Under the pieces are notes generated by a model, which did no database searches, was not told where the DNA came from, and saw only the letters and a list, made by a program, of their open reading frames with translations. Shown here piece after piece: positions 55,887-64,000 of a stretch of DNA of 64,000 nt (the first letter of the stretch is position 1; every line of letters starts with the position of its first letter). The DNA comes from Frateuria soli (GTDB taxonomy: Bacteria; Pseudomonadota; Gammaproteobacteria; Xanthomonadales; Rhodanobacteraceae): assembly GCF_021117385.1 (NCBI RefSeq), contig NZ_CP088252.1, forward strand, positions 1,922,001 to 1,986,000, in the 5' to 3' direction. The translations under genes and the position numbers were made by a program.

Positions 55887-55918
55887 TACCCAGCCACACT
55901 CCAGCGGAAAGCCAACCC

Positions 55919-57637
55919 ATGCTGTTGCTCATCCTCGCCTACCTGGGCGGCGTGCTGACCATACTGAGTCCCTGCATCCTGCCGGTGCTGCCGTTCGTGT
56001 TCGCGCGCGCCGACCGGCCGTTCGCGCGCAACGGCCTGCCGATGCTGCTGGGCATGGCGCTCACCTTCGCGCTGGTCGCCACATTGGCGGCGGTCGGCGG
56101 CGGCTGGGCGGTGCGCGCCAACCAGTACGGCCGCATCGTGGCGCTGGTGGTGCTGGCGCTGCTGGGGCTCACCCTGCTCTCCACGCGCCTGGCGGAGTGG
56201 CTGACGCGTCCGTTCGTGGCGCTGGGCAACCGGCTGTCGCAGCGCGCGGAGGGCGAGGGTTCGGTATGGTCCGCCGCGGGCCTTGGCATCGCCACCGGCC
56301 TGCTGTGGGCGCCCTGCGCAGGTCCGATCCTGGGGCTGCTGCTGACCGGCGCGGCGCTCAACGGCGCCAGCGTCCAGACCACGTTGCTGCTGCTCACCTA
56401 CGCCGCCGGCGCAGCCACTTCACTCGCGCTGGCGCTGCTGATCGGCGGCCAGGTGTTCGGCCTGATGAAGCGCTCGCTCGGCGCCGGGGAATGGGTGCGT
56501 CGCGCACTCGGCGTGCTGGTGCTGGCCGGCGTGGCGGCGATCGCACTGGGGCTGGACACCGGGTTGCTCACCCGGGTCGCACTCGCCAACACCGGTGGCC
56601 TGGAGCAGAAGCTGCTGGACGCCACGCGTCCGCCGCCCGCGCCGGAGCCCGTGCGCGAAGCCGGCGCGCCGTTGCCGGTGGAGGGCGAGCTGCCCTCGCT
56701 GGCCGGCGCCACCGGTTGGCTCAACTCGCCGCCGCTGACCCGCGAGGCGTTGCGCGGCAAGGTGGTGCTGGTCGATTTCTGGACCTACTCCTGCATCAAC
56801 TGCCTGCGCGCGCTGCCCTACGTGCGCGGCTGGTCGGACAAGTACCGTGACCACGGCCTGGTCGTGATCGGCGTGCACGCGCCCGAATTCGCCTTCGAGA
56901 AGGAGCCGGCCAACGTGGCGCGCGCGGTGAAGGAGCTGGGCGTCGATTACCCCGTCGCGCTCGACAACGACTACGCCATCTGGCAAGGCTTCGACAACCA
57001 GTACTGGCCGGCGCATTACTTCATCGACGCAACGGGCCGGATCCGTGCGCACCATTTCGGTGAAGGAAACTACCGGGAGAGCGAGGACATTATCCGCCAG
57101 CTCCTCGCCGCGGCCGGCTACCGCGACCTTCCCGCCGGCTACGTGCAGCCCGGCGCCAGGGGCGCGCAGGCGGCCGGCTCGGGCGATCCGATGCGTTCGC
57201 CCGAAACCTACGTGGGCTACGCCCGCGCCGCGCACTTCGCCGGCGGCCAGGTCGCCCATGACGACGCCTGGGACTACCACGCACCGGCCACGCTGCTGCC
57301 CGGACAGTGGTCGCTGGACGGGCGCTGGACCGTGCACGCCGAGAACGCGCAACTGGAGCGCGCCGGCGGGCGTATCGTCTACCGCTTCCGCGGCCGCGAC
57401 CTGCACCTGGTGCTCGGCCCGGGCGCGGACAACAGGCCTGTGCGCTTCCGCGTCACCCTCGACGGCAAGCCGCCGGGCGACGACCACGGCATGGACGTGG
57501 ACGTCGACGGCTACGGCACGGTCACCGGCCAGCGCCTGTACCAGCTCGTGCGCCAGAAGCACGGCAGCGGCGAGCGGCTGTTCGAAATCACCTTCCTCGA
57601 CCCGGGCGTGCGCGCGTACGCCTTCACCTTCGGCTGA
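55919..57637 (+). CDS. dipZ: DipZ: CcdA-type membrane thiol transporter fused to thioredoxin-like domain
   Basis: 572 residues. Residues 1-~225: CcdA-like with the paired Cys in SPCILPVLP (C19) and APCAGPILG; ~270-400: TlpA-like thioredoxin domain with C292-I-N-C295 (TYSCINCLRALP) and GVHAPEFAFEKE; ~430-572: the beta-rich carbohydrate-binding-like module of DipZ (WDYHAPATLLPGQWSLDGRW, FLDPGVRAYAFTF). Passes reducing power from the cytoplasm to periplasmic proteins, here most likely MsrB, which follows 17 bases later. Confidence 0.93.
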   Translation: MLLLILAYLGGVLTILSPCILPVLPFVFARADRPFARNGLPMLLGMALTFALVATLAAVGGGWAVRANQYGRIVALVVLALLGLTLLSTRLAEWLTRPFVALGNRLSQRAEGEGSVWSAAGLGIATGLLWAPCAGPILGLLLTGAALNGASVQTTLLLLTYAAGAATSLALALLIGGQVFGLMKRSLGAGEWVRRALGVLVLAGVAAIALGLDTGLLTRVALANTGGLEQKLLDATRPPPAPEPVREAGAPLPVEGELPSLAGATGWLNSPPLTREALRGKVVLVDFWTYSCINCLRALPYVRGWSDKYRDHGLVVIGVHAPEFAFEKEPANVARAVKELGVDYPVALDNDYAIWQGFDNQYWPAHYFIDATGRIRAHHFGEGNYRESEDIIRQLLAAAGYRDLPAGYVQPGARGAQAAGSGDPMRSPETYVGYARAAHFAGGQVAHDDAWDYHAPATLLPGQWSLDGRWTVHAENAQLERAGGRIVYRFRGRDLHLVLGPGADNRPVRFRVTLDGKPPGDDHGMDVDVDGYGTVTGQRLYQLVRQKHGSGERLFEITFLDPGVRAYAFTFG

Positions 57638-57654
57638 TCCTTTCGGAGGTCGCC

Positions 57655-58263
57655 ATGTCCCGCACCAACGACATCGTCGCGATGGAACGGCGCCGCTTCC
57701 TGGGCGCCGTGCTGACCGGCGGCGCGCTCGCCGCGGCCGGTGGCGGCGTGCTGGTGCCGCGTCTGGCCGCGCGCCCCGCATCGGCGTCCCCGGCCGCCGC
57801 CGATGGCCAGGACCTGCTGCTCGAATGCTTCGCCGACGACGGCCATCGCCTCGGCCCCTGCCACGTGCGCAAGCTCGTGCTCACCGACGCGCAGTGGCGC
57901 GAGCGCCTGCCCGAGGCCGCCTTCTACGTCATGCGCCGCAACGGCACCGAACGCGCCTTCAGCGGACCGCACGAGCGACCGCCGGTGCCCGGGCTGTTCC
58001 GGTGTCTGGCCTGCGACACGGCGCTCTATGACGCCGCCACCGAGTTCGACTCCGGCACCGGCTGGCCCAGCTTCTGGCAGCCGATCGCGAGGCAGAACAT
58101 CGTCGAGAGCACCGACCGCATGTTCGGCTGGGTACGCACGGCGGTCAGTTGCGCCGGCTGCGACAGCCACCTGGGCCACGTTTTCACCGACGGTCCCGAG
58201 CCCACCGGGCTGCGCTACTGCATGAACTCGGTGGCGCTGCGCTTCGTGCCACGAGTCGGCTGA
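57655..58263 (+). CDS. msrB: Tat-exported methionine sulfoxide reductase B
   Basis: 202 residues with CGGAGG before the start. A twin-arginine signal (MERRRFLGAVLTGGALAAAGG) sends it folded to the periplasm. MsrB core: FSGPHERPPVPGLFRCLACD, DSGTGWPSFWQPI, CAGCDSHLGHVF (structural zinc Cys pairs) and catalytic Cys189 in RYCMNSVALRF. It repairs Met-R-sulfoxide in envelope proteins using electrons that DipZ can supply. Confidence 0.95.
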   Translation: MSRTNDIVAMERRRFLGAVLTGGALAAAGGGVLVPRLAARPASASPAAADGQDLLLECFADDGHRLGPCHVRKLVLTDAQWRERLPEAAFYVMRRNGTERAFSGPHERPPVPGLFRCLACDTALYDAATEFDSGTGWPSFWQPIARQNIVESTDRMFGWVRTAVSCAGCDSHLGHVFTDGPEPTGLRYCMNSVALRFVPRVG

Positions 58264-58332
58264 AGCCGCGCCGGGCTACCGGAGTAGCCCGCCAGCCGCC
58301 CTCGGGGAGGCCCCGGCGGAAACCTTCCGAGA

Positions 58333-58364
58333 CGGAAAACAAAGGGGCGGCCGGAGCCGCCCCT
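58333..58364 (-). terminator. Terminator of the TonB receptor gene
   Basis: AGGGGCGGC / GCCGCCCCT stem with a 4-base loop, followed on the minus strand by TTTGTTTT. It lies between the convergent msrB and receptor genes. Confidence 0.88.
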
Positions 58365-58380
58365 CGCCATTTCACGCTGT

Positions 58381-61299
58381 TCAGAACTTCTGCGTGTAGC
58401 CCACGTACAAGTAACGGTCCAGGTCGAGGTTGGGATCGACCGAGGAAGCGCTGTTGTAGCCCAGGCTGTTGGCCTGGTAGTTGATCGAGGGCTGCTTGTC
58501 GAACACGTTGTTGATGCCGACGCGGAACTGCCCCTTCCACGGCGCGGTCCAGCGGAACTGCACGTCGTTGAACGCGGTGGCGCCGTGGCGGTTGGCGCCG
58601 ATCTGGCCCCAGCTCGGGCTGGTGTAGCCGGGCTGGTTGCACTCGATGCCGGCGGTGGCGTCCCAGCACAGGTCACGCACGCCGCTGTAGTAGCGCAGGA
58701 TCCAGGTCAAGCCGAAATCGCCCCTGGACCAGTCCAGCGACAGGTTGGCGCGGTTGCGGTAGTAGGGCCACTGCCCGACCTCCTTGTCCACCACCGCGTC
58801 CGGGCTGCTCTGCGACTCGTAGTCGGTCACATAGGAGCCTTCCAGCGAGGCGACCAGCTGGCCGAAGGAGAACTCCGGCAGGCGGTAGTGCACCGAGTAA
58901 TCGTAGCCGGCGGTTTCCAGGTAACCCAGGTTGGCGTTGCCGCGGTTGAGGTTGACCACCTGCAGCGTGGCCGGGTCGCGGCCGAACTGCGCGCAGTAGG
59001 TCGGCGAGCCCTGCTCGTAGCACTGCTGCAGGACGTAGTCGGCGCTGATCGGCGAAATCAGGTTGTCCACGCGGATGTGATACCAGTCCAGCGACATGTC
59101 CAGGCCGCTGACGTAGCCGGGGCTGTAGACCAGGCCGAGGGTCTTGGTCACCGCCGTTTCCGGCTGCAGGCCGGCGTTGCCGGCACCCGCGTTGAAGGCG
59201 GTCAGGCTCTGCGCACCGCCGGGCCCGGTGATGGGCGTCTTGTTCTGCTGCTGCTGGCGGAAGCCGGCGGGGACGCCGTCGGCGGCGCAGCGGGCCGCCA
59301 CCGCGGGATTGGTCGCGGCCGAGCCGTAGGCGCTGTCGCATGGATCGAGGAAGGTGTCGAAGCTCTGCGAGCCGCCGCCGAAAGTGTCATCCAGCGTCGG
59401 CGCGCGGAAGCCTTCGGCGTAATTGCCACGGACCAGCAGGTCCTCGAAGGGCTTCCAGGAGAAGCCGTACTTGTTGTTGGTGGTGCTGCCGAAGTTGCTG
59501 TAGTGCGAGTAGCGGCTGGCCACGTCGACCGACAGCGACTGCGCCCCGGGCACGTCCTTCAGCAGCGGCGCGTTGAACTCCACGTAGACCTCGTTCACGC
59601 GGTAGCGGCCTGAGGTGGAGTTCGCGGCGAGGTCCGTGGTGTTGCCCGACTGGCTGGCCAGGTCCGGGTACAGGTAGCCCTTCTCCTGCCGGCTTTCGAC
59701 GCCGCCGGCGAAAGCGAACTCGCCCGCGGGCAGGTCGAACAGGCCGCCGGTGATGTTGGCGGTGAAGGCGCGTTCGGAGGAGCCGAAGCGGGTATTGGTC
59801 AGCGCGTTGATGAACTGCAGCGCCTCCGGTGTGGACGCGGATGGTCCGCCGGCGATGTCGAAGGGCGTGCACTGGCCCTGGTTCAGGCTGGTGCCAAGCG
59901 GCAGCGGGGCATCTGGCGTTCCGCACTGCACGACGCCGTCGGCATTGAGGAACGAGGGCCCGAGCGCCAGCGCCATGGCCTGCCGGTTGAGGTTGCCCGA
60001 GCCGGCCAGGGTCCCCTCGTTGCGGTTGTAGGACAGGCCCACGTCCCAGTTCCACTCGCGCTCGCCCACGTCGAACCAGCCCTCCAGGCCCGCGTCCAGG
60101 TGCAGCGTGTGCGTGCTGTTGCGGGTCTGGCGCGGCAGTTCGATGGTGCGCCGGTAGACCTCGAAGTCGGTCCCCGGGTAGGGGTTGAAGTAGCTGTCAC
60201 CGGACAGGTACACCGGATCGGAGAACGCGCCCGAACTGAACGGATAACCGGCGATCTGCGAGAACGCACGGCGCTCGGAGTACATGCCCGAGGCCTTGAA
60301 CGCGATGTTGTCGCTCAGGTTGTAGGTGCCGTGGGTGAAGACCGAGTTCAGCGTGGTCGGGGTGCGCTCGAGCATCTGGCTCGACGCGTTGAAGCTGTCC
60401 TCCGGCGCGCCGGTCCATGCGTGGTAGTTGGCCGGATCGTTCGACGGACTGGCGCCGGTGGTGGCGTCGTGATTGAGCACGATGTCCAGGCCCGACGCCG
60501 GGTCGTAGAGCTCGCCCCACGGCCCCAGGAACAGGCGCCCCTCGTGATTGGGGCCGTAGTTGCTGGCGGTCAGCGCGCGCGAGCGTGCCCACACCGGGCT
60601 CTGCTTGTTGTAGGTGTAGTTGAACACCACCGAGCCCTTGTCACCCTTGGCGCCCAGGGTGAGCGCGTAGTTGGTCGTCTCGCCGTCGCCCTTCTCGTTC
60701 TGCCCGTAGGTGGCGTCGAACTGGGCGCCGGTGAAATCCTCGTTGAGGATGAAATTGACCACGCCCGCGATGGCGTCCGAACCGTACACCGAGGACGCCC
60801 CGTCCTTGAGCACCTCGACCCGCTGGATCAGCGCGGCAGGAATGTCCGAAACGTCGGTGTAGCCCGACACGCTGGTCGACCAGCGCTTGCCGTTGACCAG
60901 CACCAGGACGCGCTGGGCGCCGAGGTTGCGCATGTCGATGTAGGAGCCGCCCTGCTCCGAGTTGGACGCCAGCACCGAGGCGCTGGTGAAGGCCGGGGTC
61001 CCGACCACCGTCATGCGCTGGACGATGTCGCCGACCGTGGTCAGGCCGGTCTTGCGGATGTCTTCCTGGCTCAGCACGAAGACCGGCTGCTGGGTTTCCA
61101 GGTCCACGCTTCGGATGCGCGAGCCGGTGACCGTGATCGTCTGCAGCTGCTGCGCCTTCTGCGCATCCGGCTGCCCCTGGGCCGTGTCGGTGCTGCCGGT
61201 GGGCGCGTCCTGCGCGAACGAGGCGGGGCCGAGTACGGCGCCGCCGAGGGCCAAACCGAGTTTTACCGCCAGTCCAGGATTGTTCGAAACCAATTTCAT
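58381..61299 (-). CDS. TonB-dependent outer-membrane receptor
   Basis: 972 residues from the start at 61299 (GGGGAGC upstream). Signal peptide (ending ASFAQ, ~30), TonB-box-like QTITVTGSRI (~53-62), plug domain (VEVLKDGASSVYGSDAIAGVVNFIL) and a large beta barrel ending in YLYVGYTQKF with the terminal Phe. Four Cys occur in barrel loops (CWDATAGIEC among them). It belongs to the big, poorly assigned xanthomonad receptor group; substrate unknown. No regulator or transporter partner is adjacent. Confidence 0.93.
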   Translation of the reverse strand: MKLVSNNPGLAVKLGLALGGAVLGPASFAQDAPTGSTDTAQGQPDAQKAQQLQTITVTGSRIRSVDLETQQPVFVLSQEDIRKTGLTTVGDIVQRMTVVGTPAFTSASVLASNSEQGGSYIDMRNLGAQRVLVLVNGKRWSTSVSGYTDVSDIPAALIQRVEVLKDGASSVYGSDAIAGVVNFILNEDFTGAQFDATYGQNEKGDGETTNYALTLGAKGDKGSVVFNYTYNKQSPVWARSRALTASNYGPNHEGRLFLGPWGELYDPASGLDIVLNHDATTGASPSNDPANYHAWTGAPEDSFNASSQMLERTPTTLNSVFTHGTYNLSDNIAFKASGMYSERRAFSQIAGYPFSSGAFSDPVYLSGDSYFNPYPGTDFEVYRRTIELPRQTRNSTHTLHLDAGLEGWFDVGEREWNWDVGLSYNRNEGTLAGSGNLNRQAMALALGPSFLNADGVVQCGTPDAPLPLGTSLNQGQCTPFDIAGGPSASTPEALQFINALTNTRFGSSERAFTANITGGLFDLPAGEFAFAGGVESRQEKGYLYPDLASQSGNTTDLAANSTSGRYRVNEVYVEFNAPLLKDVPGAQSLSVDVASRYSHYSNFGSTTNNKYGFSWKPFEDLLVRGNYAEGFRAPTLDDTFGGGSQSFDTFLDPCDSAYGSAATNPAVAARCAADGVPAGFRQQQQNKTPITGPGGAQSLTAFNAGAGNAGLQPETAVTKTLGLVYSPGYVSGLDMSLDWYHIRVDNLISPISADYVLQQCYEQGSPTYCAQFGRDPATLQVVNLNRGNANLGYLETAGYDYSVHYRLPEFSFGQLVASLEGSYVTDYESQSSPDAVVDKEVGQWPYYRNRANLSLDWSRGDFGLTWILRYYSGVRDLCWDATAGIECNQPGYTSPSWGQIGANRHGATAFNDVQFRWTAPWKGQFRVGINNVFDKQPSINYQANSLGYNSASSVDPNLDLDRYLYVGYTQKF

Positions 61300-61719
61300 G
61301 AAAGCTCCCCAGCCAAGATGGATCGACCCCCTGCTTCCTGTCGGGCGAGGGAACGACGGCGGATTCACGCCGCGCCAACGCCGTTCTTTCGCCCTTGGAA
61401 ACGGAATAACCACCGCGGCGTAACAATCGCGTCAACGAACACGCCGATCAGGCCGCCGGATGCGCGCTGACCGGGCCTCGAAAAGCCGGACCTGGCAGGA
61501 ATGGCTGGTTCATCGGGCACCTCTCCCTGCGGCCCTGTTCACGCGGCCGTAGCAATCCCGCGCAGGGTTGATCGACACGCCGGCTACGCACCCACAACGC
61601 CCAGCCGGGCGATCAGTTTCGGCGGTTGCGACGCTGTGCCTGGCCAAGGGTTCGCGGGCAGCCCGGAACCGACCGGATGCCGCGCCATGGGATGAATCCG
61701 GTGGCGCGCAGAGCGCGCG
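61300..61719. other. Intergenic region upstream of TonB receptor
   Basis: 420 bases without a credible gene. The part near 61300-61440 should hold the receptor promoter; the rest runs into the decayed acetyltransferase. The 3' end of that pseudogene has no clear border here. Confidence 0.45.
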
Positions 61720-62143
61720 CTGGATGTCGCGGCGGTGGACCACCAAGCCCGAACGCCCGGCCAGCCTGTCGTACAGGGCGATGGCCGTGGCGTTGCTCTC
61801 GTGCGTCCGTCAGCAGACCCGCAAGCAACCGGCCGCGCGCGCCCGCAATGATCGCCTCGATCAGCGCGCGGCGGCCACCGTGAACAGGTCCTGCAGGTAG
61901 CAGCTCGGCTCGATGCGCATGGTGCTGCGCTGGAAGAGGTAGTGCGCCAGGCCGAGGCGTTGCCCGTCGGCCTCGACCACCAGCGCATGCATGGGTTCGA
62001 ATGCATCGAAGAAGCGCGACCAGGTCATCGCGGCGACCTCGGCCGGTAGCGCGCTGGCATCCTCGCGGGCGGCCGTAGAAGGCGTTGTAGCCGACCCAAA
62101 GAGACAGCCACGCGTCGTGGCCGGCACGGAGCACGTCCCGCAC
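61720..62143 (-). pseudogene. Decayed GNAT acetyltransferase
   Basis: Pieces of one GNAT protein appear in three frames, in order, on the minus strand: VRDVLRAGHDAWLSLWVGYNAFYGR from ~62143; after a frameshift near 62069, ALPAEVAAMTWSRFFDAFEPMHALVV, GLAHYLFQRSTMRIEPSCYLQDLFTV (to ~61880); after a second shift with loss of the pyrophosphate loop, RALIEAI; then an in-frame TGA where the family has Trp (RVYWQTHE) and HESNATAIALYDRLAGRSGLVVHRRD. At least two shifts and one nonsense change, so it cannot make the protein. Confidence 0.85.
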
Positions 62144-62177
62144 GGTGACGGTCGGCTCACGGCAGCTTCGCCCGCGG

Positions 62178-62813
62178 TTAGGACTGGCGGTAGGGTGCCA
62201 GCAGCGCCGGGTCGCCGAACAGCGCCTCGGGCAGCAGGTAGCGGGGGTTCCGGCCCGCCGCGAGCAGGTCGCGGATGCGGGTCGCGGAGATGTCCAGCGG
62301 GGTGACGTCCAGCTCCACGATCATTCCCGCCGGCCGTTCGCGCAGTCGACGGGGGTCGGCCACGCTGCGCGCCGCCACCTCCGCAGCCAGTTCGGCGGGC
62401 CAGCCGTGCGTGCCGCCCGGCCGGGACAGTACGCCGATGTGCGCAGCATCGAACAGCGCGTGCCAGCGATGCCACTGGGGCAGCCCGGCGAAGGCATCGG
62501 CGCCCAGCAGCAGCACGATCGGCCGTTCGCCCTCCTCCGCTCGCAACTCGGCCAGCGTGTCGATGGTGTACGACGGGCCGCCGCGCGCCAGCTCGCGGGC
62601 GTCCAGAAGCAACCGATCCTGTCCGCACAGCGCGGCGCGCAGCATCGCCACGCGGGTGGTGGCGTCGGCGATCGGTGGCGGCCGATGCGGTGGCACGGCG
62701 GCGGGCATCAGGCGCACCTCGGCATCGAGCAGTTCGGACGCCTCCCACGCCACCGCCAGGTGGGCGAGGTGGATGGGATCGAAGGTGCCGCCGAGGATGG
62801 CTAGCGGGCTCAT
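62178..62813 (-). CDS. nadD: Nicotinate-nucleotide adenylyltransferase
   Basis: 211 residues. Nucleotidyltransferase motif GGTFDPIHLAHL (~9-20), PHRPPP (~42) and SATRIRDLLAAG near the end. NAD synthesis. Normally between holA and rsfS; here holA is next but rsfS is 9.6 kb away. Confidence 0.97.
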   Translation of the reverse strand: MSPLAILGGTFDPIHLAHLAVAWEASELLDAEVRLMPAAVPPHRPPPIADATTRVAMLRAALCGQDRLLLDARELARGGPSYTIDTLAELRAEEGERPIVLLLGADAFAGLPQWHRWHALFDAAHIGVLSRPGGTHGWPAELAAEVAARSVADPRRLRERPAGMIVELDVTPLDISATRIRDLLAAGRNPRYLLPEALFGDPALLAPYRQS

Positions 62814-62817
62814 GGCG

Positions 62818-62992
62818 CCTCTGCTCCCTCTCCCCGCCGGGGAGAGGGTTGGAGTGAGGGGCCACGCCCCGTAGAAGCTGCCGTCAGGCGAGAAGCAATC
62901 TGGTCTCGCCTCGGGGCAGGAACAGGCACTTTCGCGAGCCCCGGCCCCTCACCCCGGCCCTCTCCCCGGCGGGGAGAGGGAGCGAAGGGCGC
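62818..62992. repeat. CTCTCCCC repeats between nadD and holA
   Basis: Two facing units (CCCTCTCCCCGCCGGGGAGAGGG-type, at 62826-62850 and 62960-62984) with GTTGGAGTGAGGGGCCACGCCCC and its partner GAGCCCCGGCCCCTCACCCC between them. Confidence 0.85.
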
Positions 62993-62994
62993 GC

Positions 62995-64000
62995 TCATCG
63001 CAGCGCCGCGGCCGCGCGCGGCTCGGCGATGGCGGCAATCAGCCGCTCGGCCTCCAGCCACGGCTCGCCCCATTCGCGCCCCTTGGCCATGCGGTCGATG
63101 CGCGAGGCGCGGGCCAGGCAGGCCAGCCAGTGCTCGCGCGGCGCGCGGCGCAGGGCCTTGCGGAACAACTGCTCGCGCGCCGGCCACAGCCGCTCGGCAC
63201 GCGCCTGCTGGGCGAAGTCGCGGGCGTTCGCCAGGCGCAGTGCGAGCTGCAACTGGTTGACCAGCCAGCCCATCAGCGGGATCAGGTCCTCGCCCTCGCC
63301 ACGCAGGCCGGCCAGGATGCGCAGCGCGCGACCGCCGTCGCCGGCGAAGGCGGCGTCGGTGAGCTTGAACGCATCGTAGCGGGCGCTGTCGGCGACCAGG
63401 TTCTCCATTTCGGCCGCATCGATGCGGCCACTGCCGTGCAGCACGACGAGCTTGTCGATCTCCTGCGCCGCGGCGAGCAGGTTGCCCTCGACGCGCTCGG
63501 CCAGCAGCGCGGCGGCGTCCGGCGTGGCGGTGAGTCCGCGCGAGGCGAGTCGCGCGCCGATCCAGCCGGCCCACTCCTGCGGCCTGGGCGCGTTGAACAC
63601 GGCCAGCACGCCGGCGGCGTCGACCTGCCTGGTCCAGGCGCCCTCGTGCTTGTTGCTCCACTCCACCGCGGTGATCAACAGCGTCACGTCCGGCGGCGGA
63701 TCGGCACAGAACGCGGTGATCGCCTTGGCTCCCTCCACGCCCGGCCGCCCGGTGGGCAAGCGCAGGTCGAGCAGGCGGCGACTGGCGAACAGCGACATGC
63801 CGGCGGCCGATCGCGCCAGGTCGTCCCAGTCGAAATGCTGGCCCGCTTCGAGCACCTCGCGCTCGGCGTAGCCCAGTTCACGGGCGCGCGCGCGCAACGC
63901 GTCGGCGGCCTCCAGCACCAGCAGCTCCTCGCCCGCCAGCAGGTACGCCGGCGCCAGCCGGTCGGATGCCAGCAGCTTGTTCCACTGGGCGGACGACAGC
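62995..64000 (-). CDS. holA: DNA polymerase III subunit delta (5' end cut by window)
   Basis: The frame continues to the window edge (SSAQWNKLLASDRLAPAYLLAGEE readable before 63918), so the N-terminus is a few residues beyond. About 335 residues are visible: GYAEREVLEAGQHFDWDDL, LDLRLPTGRPGVEGAKAI, ERVEGNLLAAAQEIDKLVVL and the C-terminal collar domain. It is the clamp-loading wrench of the gamma complex, together with dnaX of this window. Confidence 0.96.
   Translation of the reverse strand, partial: LSSAQWNKLLASDRLAPAYLLAGEELLVLEAADALRARARELGYAEREVLEAGQHFDWDDLARSAAGMSLFASRRLLDLRLPTGRPGVEGAKAITAFCADPPPDVTLLITAVEWSNKHEGAWTRQVDAAGVLAVFNAPRPQEWAGWIGARLASRGLTATPDAAALLAERVEGNLLAAAQEIDKLVVLHGSGRIDAAEMENLVADSARYDAFKLTDAAFAGDGGRALRILAGLRGEGEDLIPLMGWLVNQLQLALRLANARDFAQQARAERLWPAREQLFRKALRRAPREHWLACLARASRIDRMAKGREWGEPWLEAERLIAAIAEPRAAAALR

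Noticed and set aside
60100-61470. 456-codon plus-strand frame
   Set aside because: Shadow of the TonB receptor; no ribosome site or family features.

Overview
The window is a stretch of high-GC, tightly packed chromosome from a gammaproteobacterium of the order Xanthomonadales (Lysobacterales), most likely the Rhodanobacter/Dyella/Frateuria side. The signs are: an arginine operon built on the N-acetylcitrulline route (argF' acetylornithine carbamoyltransferase, bifunctional NAGS-kinase argB); a FimX protein with the degenerate EVL signature; a DksA with a long Ala/Lys-rich tail; and large numbers of short intergenic inverted repeats. No plasmid, phage or insertion-sequence genes are present.

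Layout. 0-9.5 kb: truncated TgpA-type transglutaminase, Slp lipoprotein, HIT protein, dnaX-ybaB-recR, 4.5S RNA, tRNA-Ser(GGA), an MBL hydrolase, kdkA back to back with a heptosyltransferase, and a PNPOx-like protein. 9.5-18.5 kb: the arginine operon argF'-argG-argE-argB-argC-proS-argH, preceded by a leader with a small Arg-containing peptide and an intrinsic terminator. 18.5-30 kb: housekeeping genes (cysS, sufE, dksA, yidD, folE2, ubiG-gph-squalene/phytoene-synthase-like, mtaD-like deaminase, efp/epmB). 30-41.5 kb: fimX, the rpsP-rimM-trmD-rplS ribosomal operon, ffh, a cytochrome-c-assembly-like protein, radA, alr and dnaB. 41.5-51.4 kb is accessory: aldo/keto reductase, zinc-finger protein, NUDIX, Mut7-C protein, a GGDEF protein, a probable split borosin RiPP pair (precursor plus alpha-N-methyltransferase), a DUF418 membrane protein, and a group of stress-type small proteins. 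51.4-64 kb: rlmH-rsfS and nadD-holA, normally neighbours, are separated by 9.6 kb holding a nitronate monooxygenase, an HD hydrolase, an ECF sigma factor with a DUF1109/NrsF-type anti-sigma protein, dipZ-msrB, a TonB-dependent receptor and a decayed GNAT acetyltransferase.

The most interesting points are: (1) the 89-residue acidic protein plus SonM-like methyltransferase at 45.8-47.0 kb, which looks like a split borosin backbone N-methylation system; (2) the leader-peptide/terminator arrangement ahead of the arginine operon; (3) two matching GTAACC-N16-CGAA sites in the divergent region between the ECF sigma gene and dipZ-msrB, which tie that redox-repair pair to the sigma factor; (4) an inverted-repeat element between argF' and argG that supplies codons to both proteins; and (5) a multiply disrupted acetyltransferase pseudogene.

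Three families of intergenic repeats recur: GGGATTCG-type, GTAGGAGCCCGC-type (REP-like) and CTCTCCC-GGAGAGGG-type.
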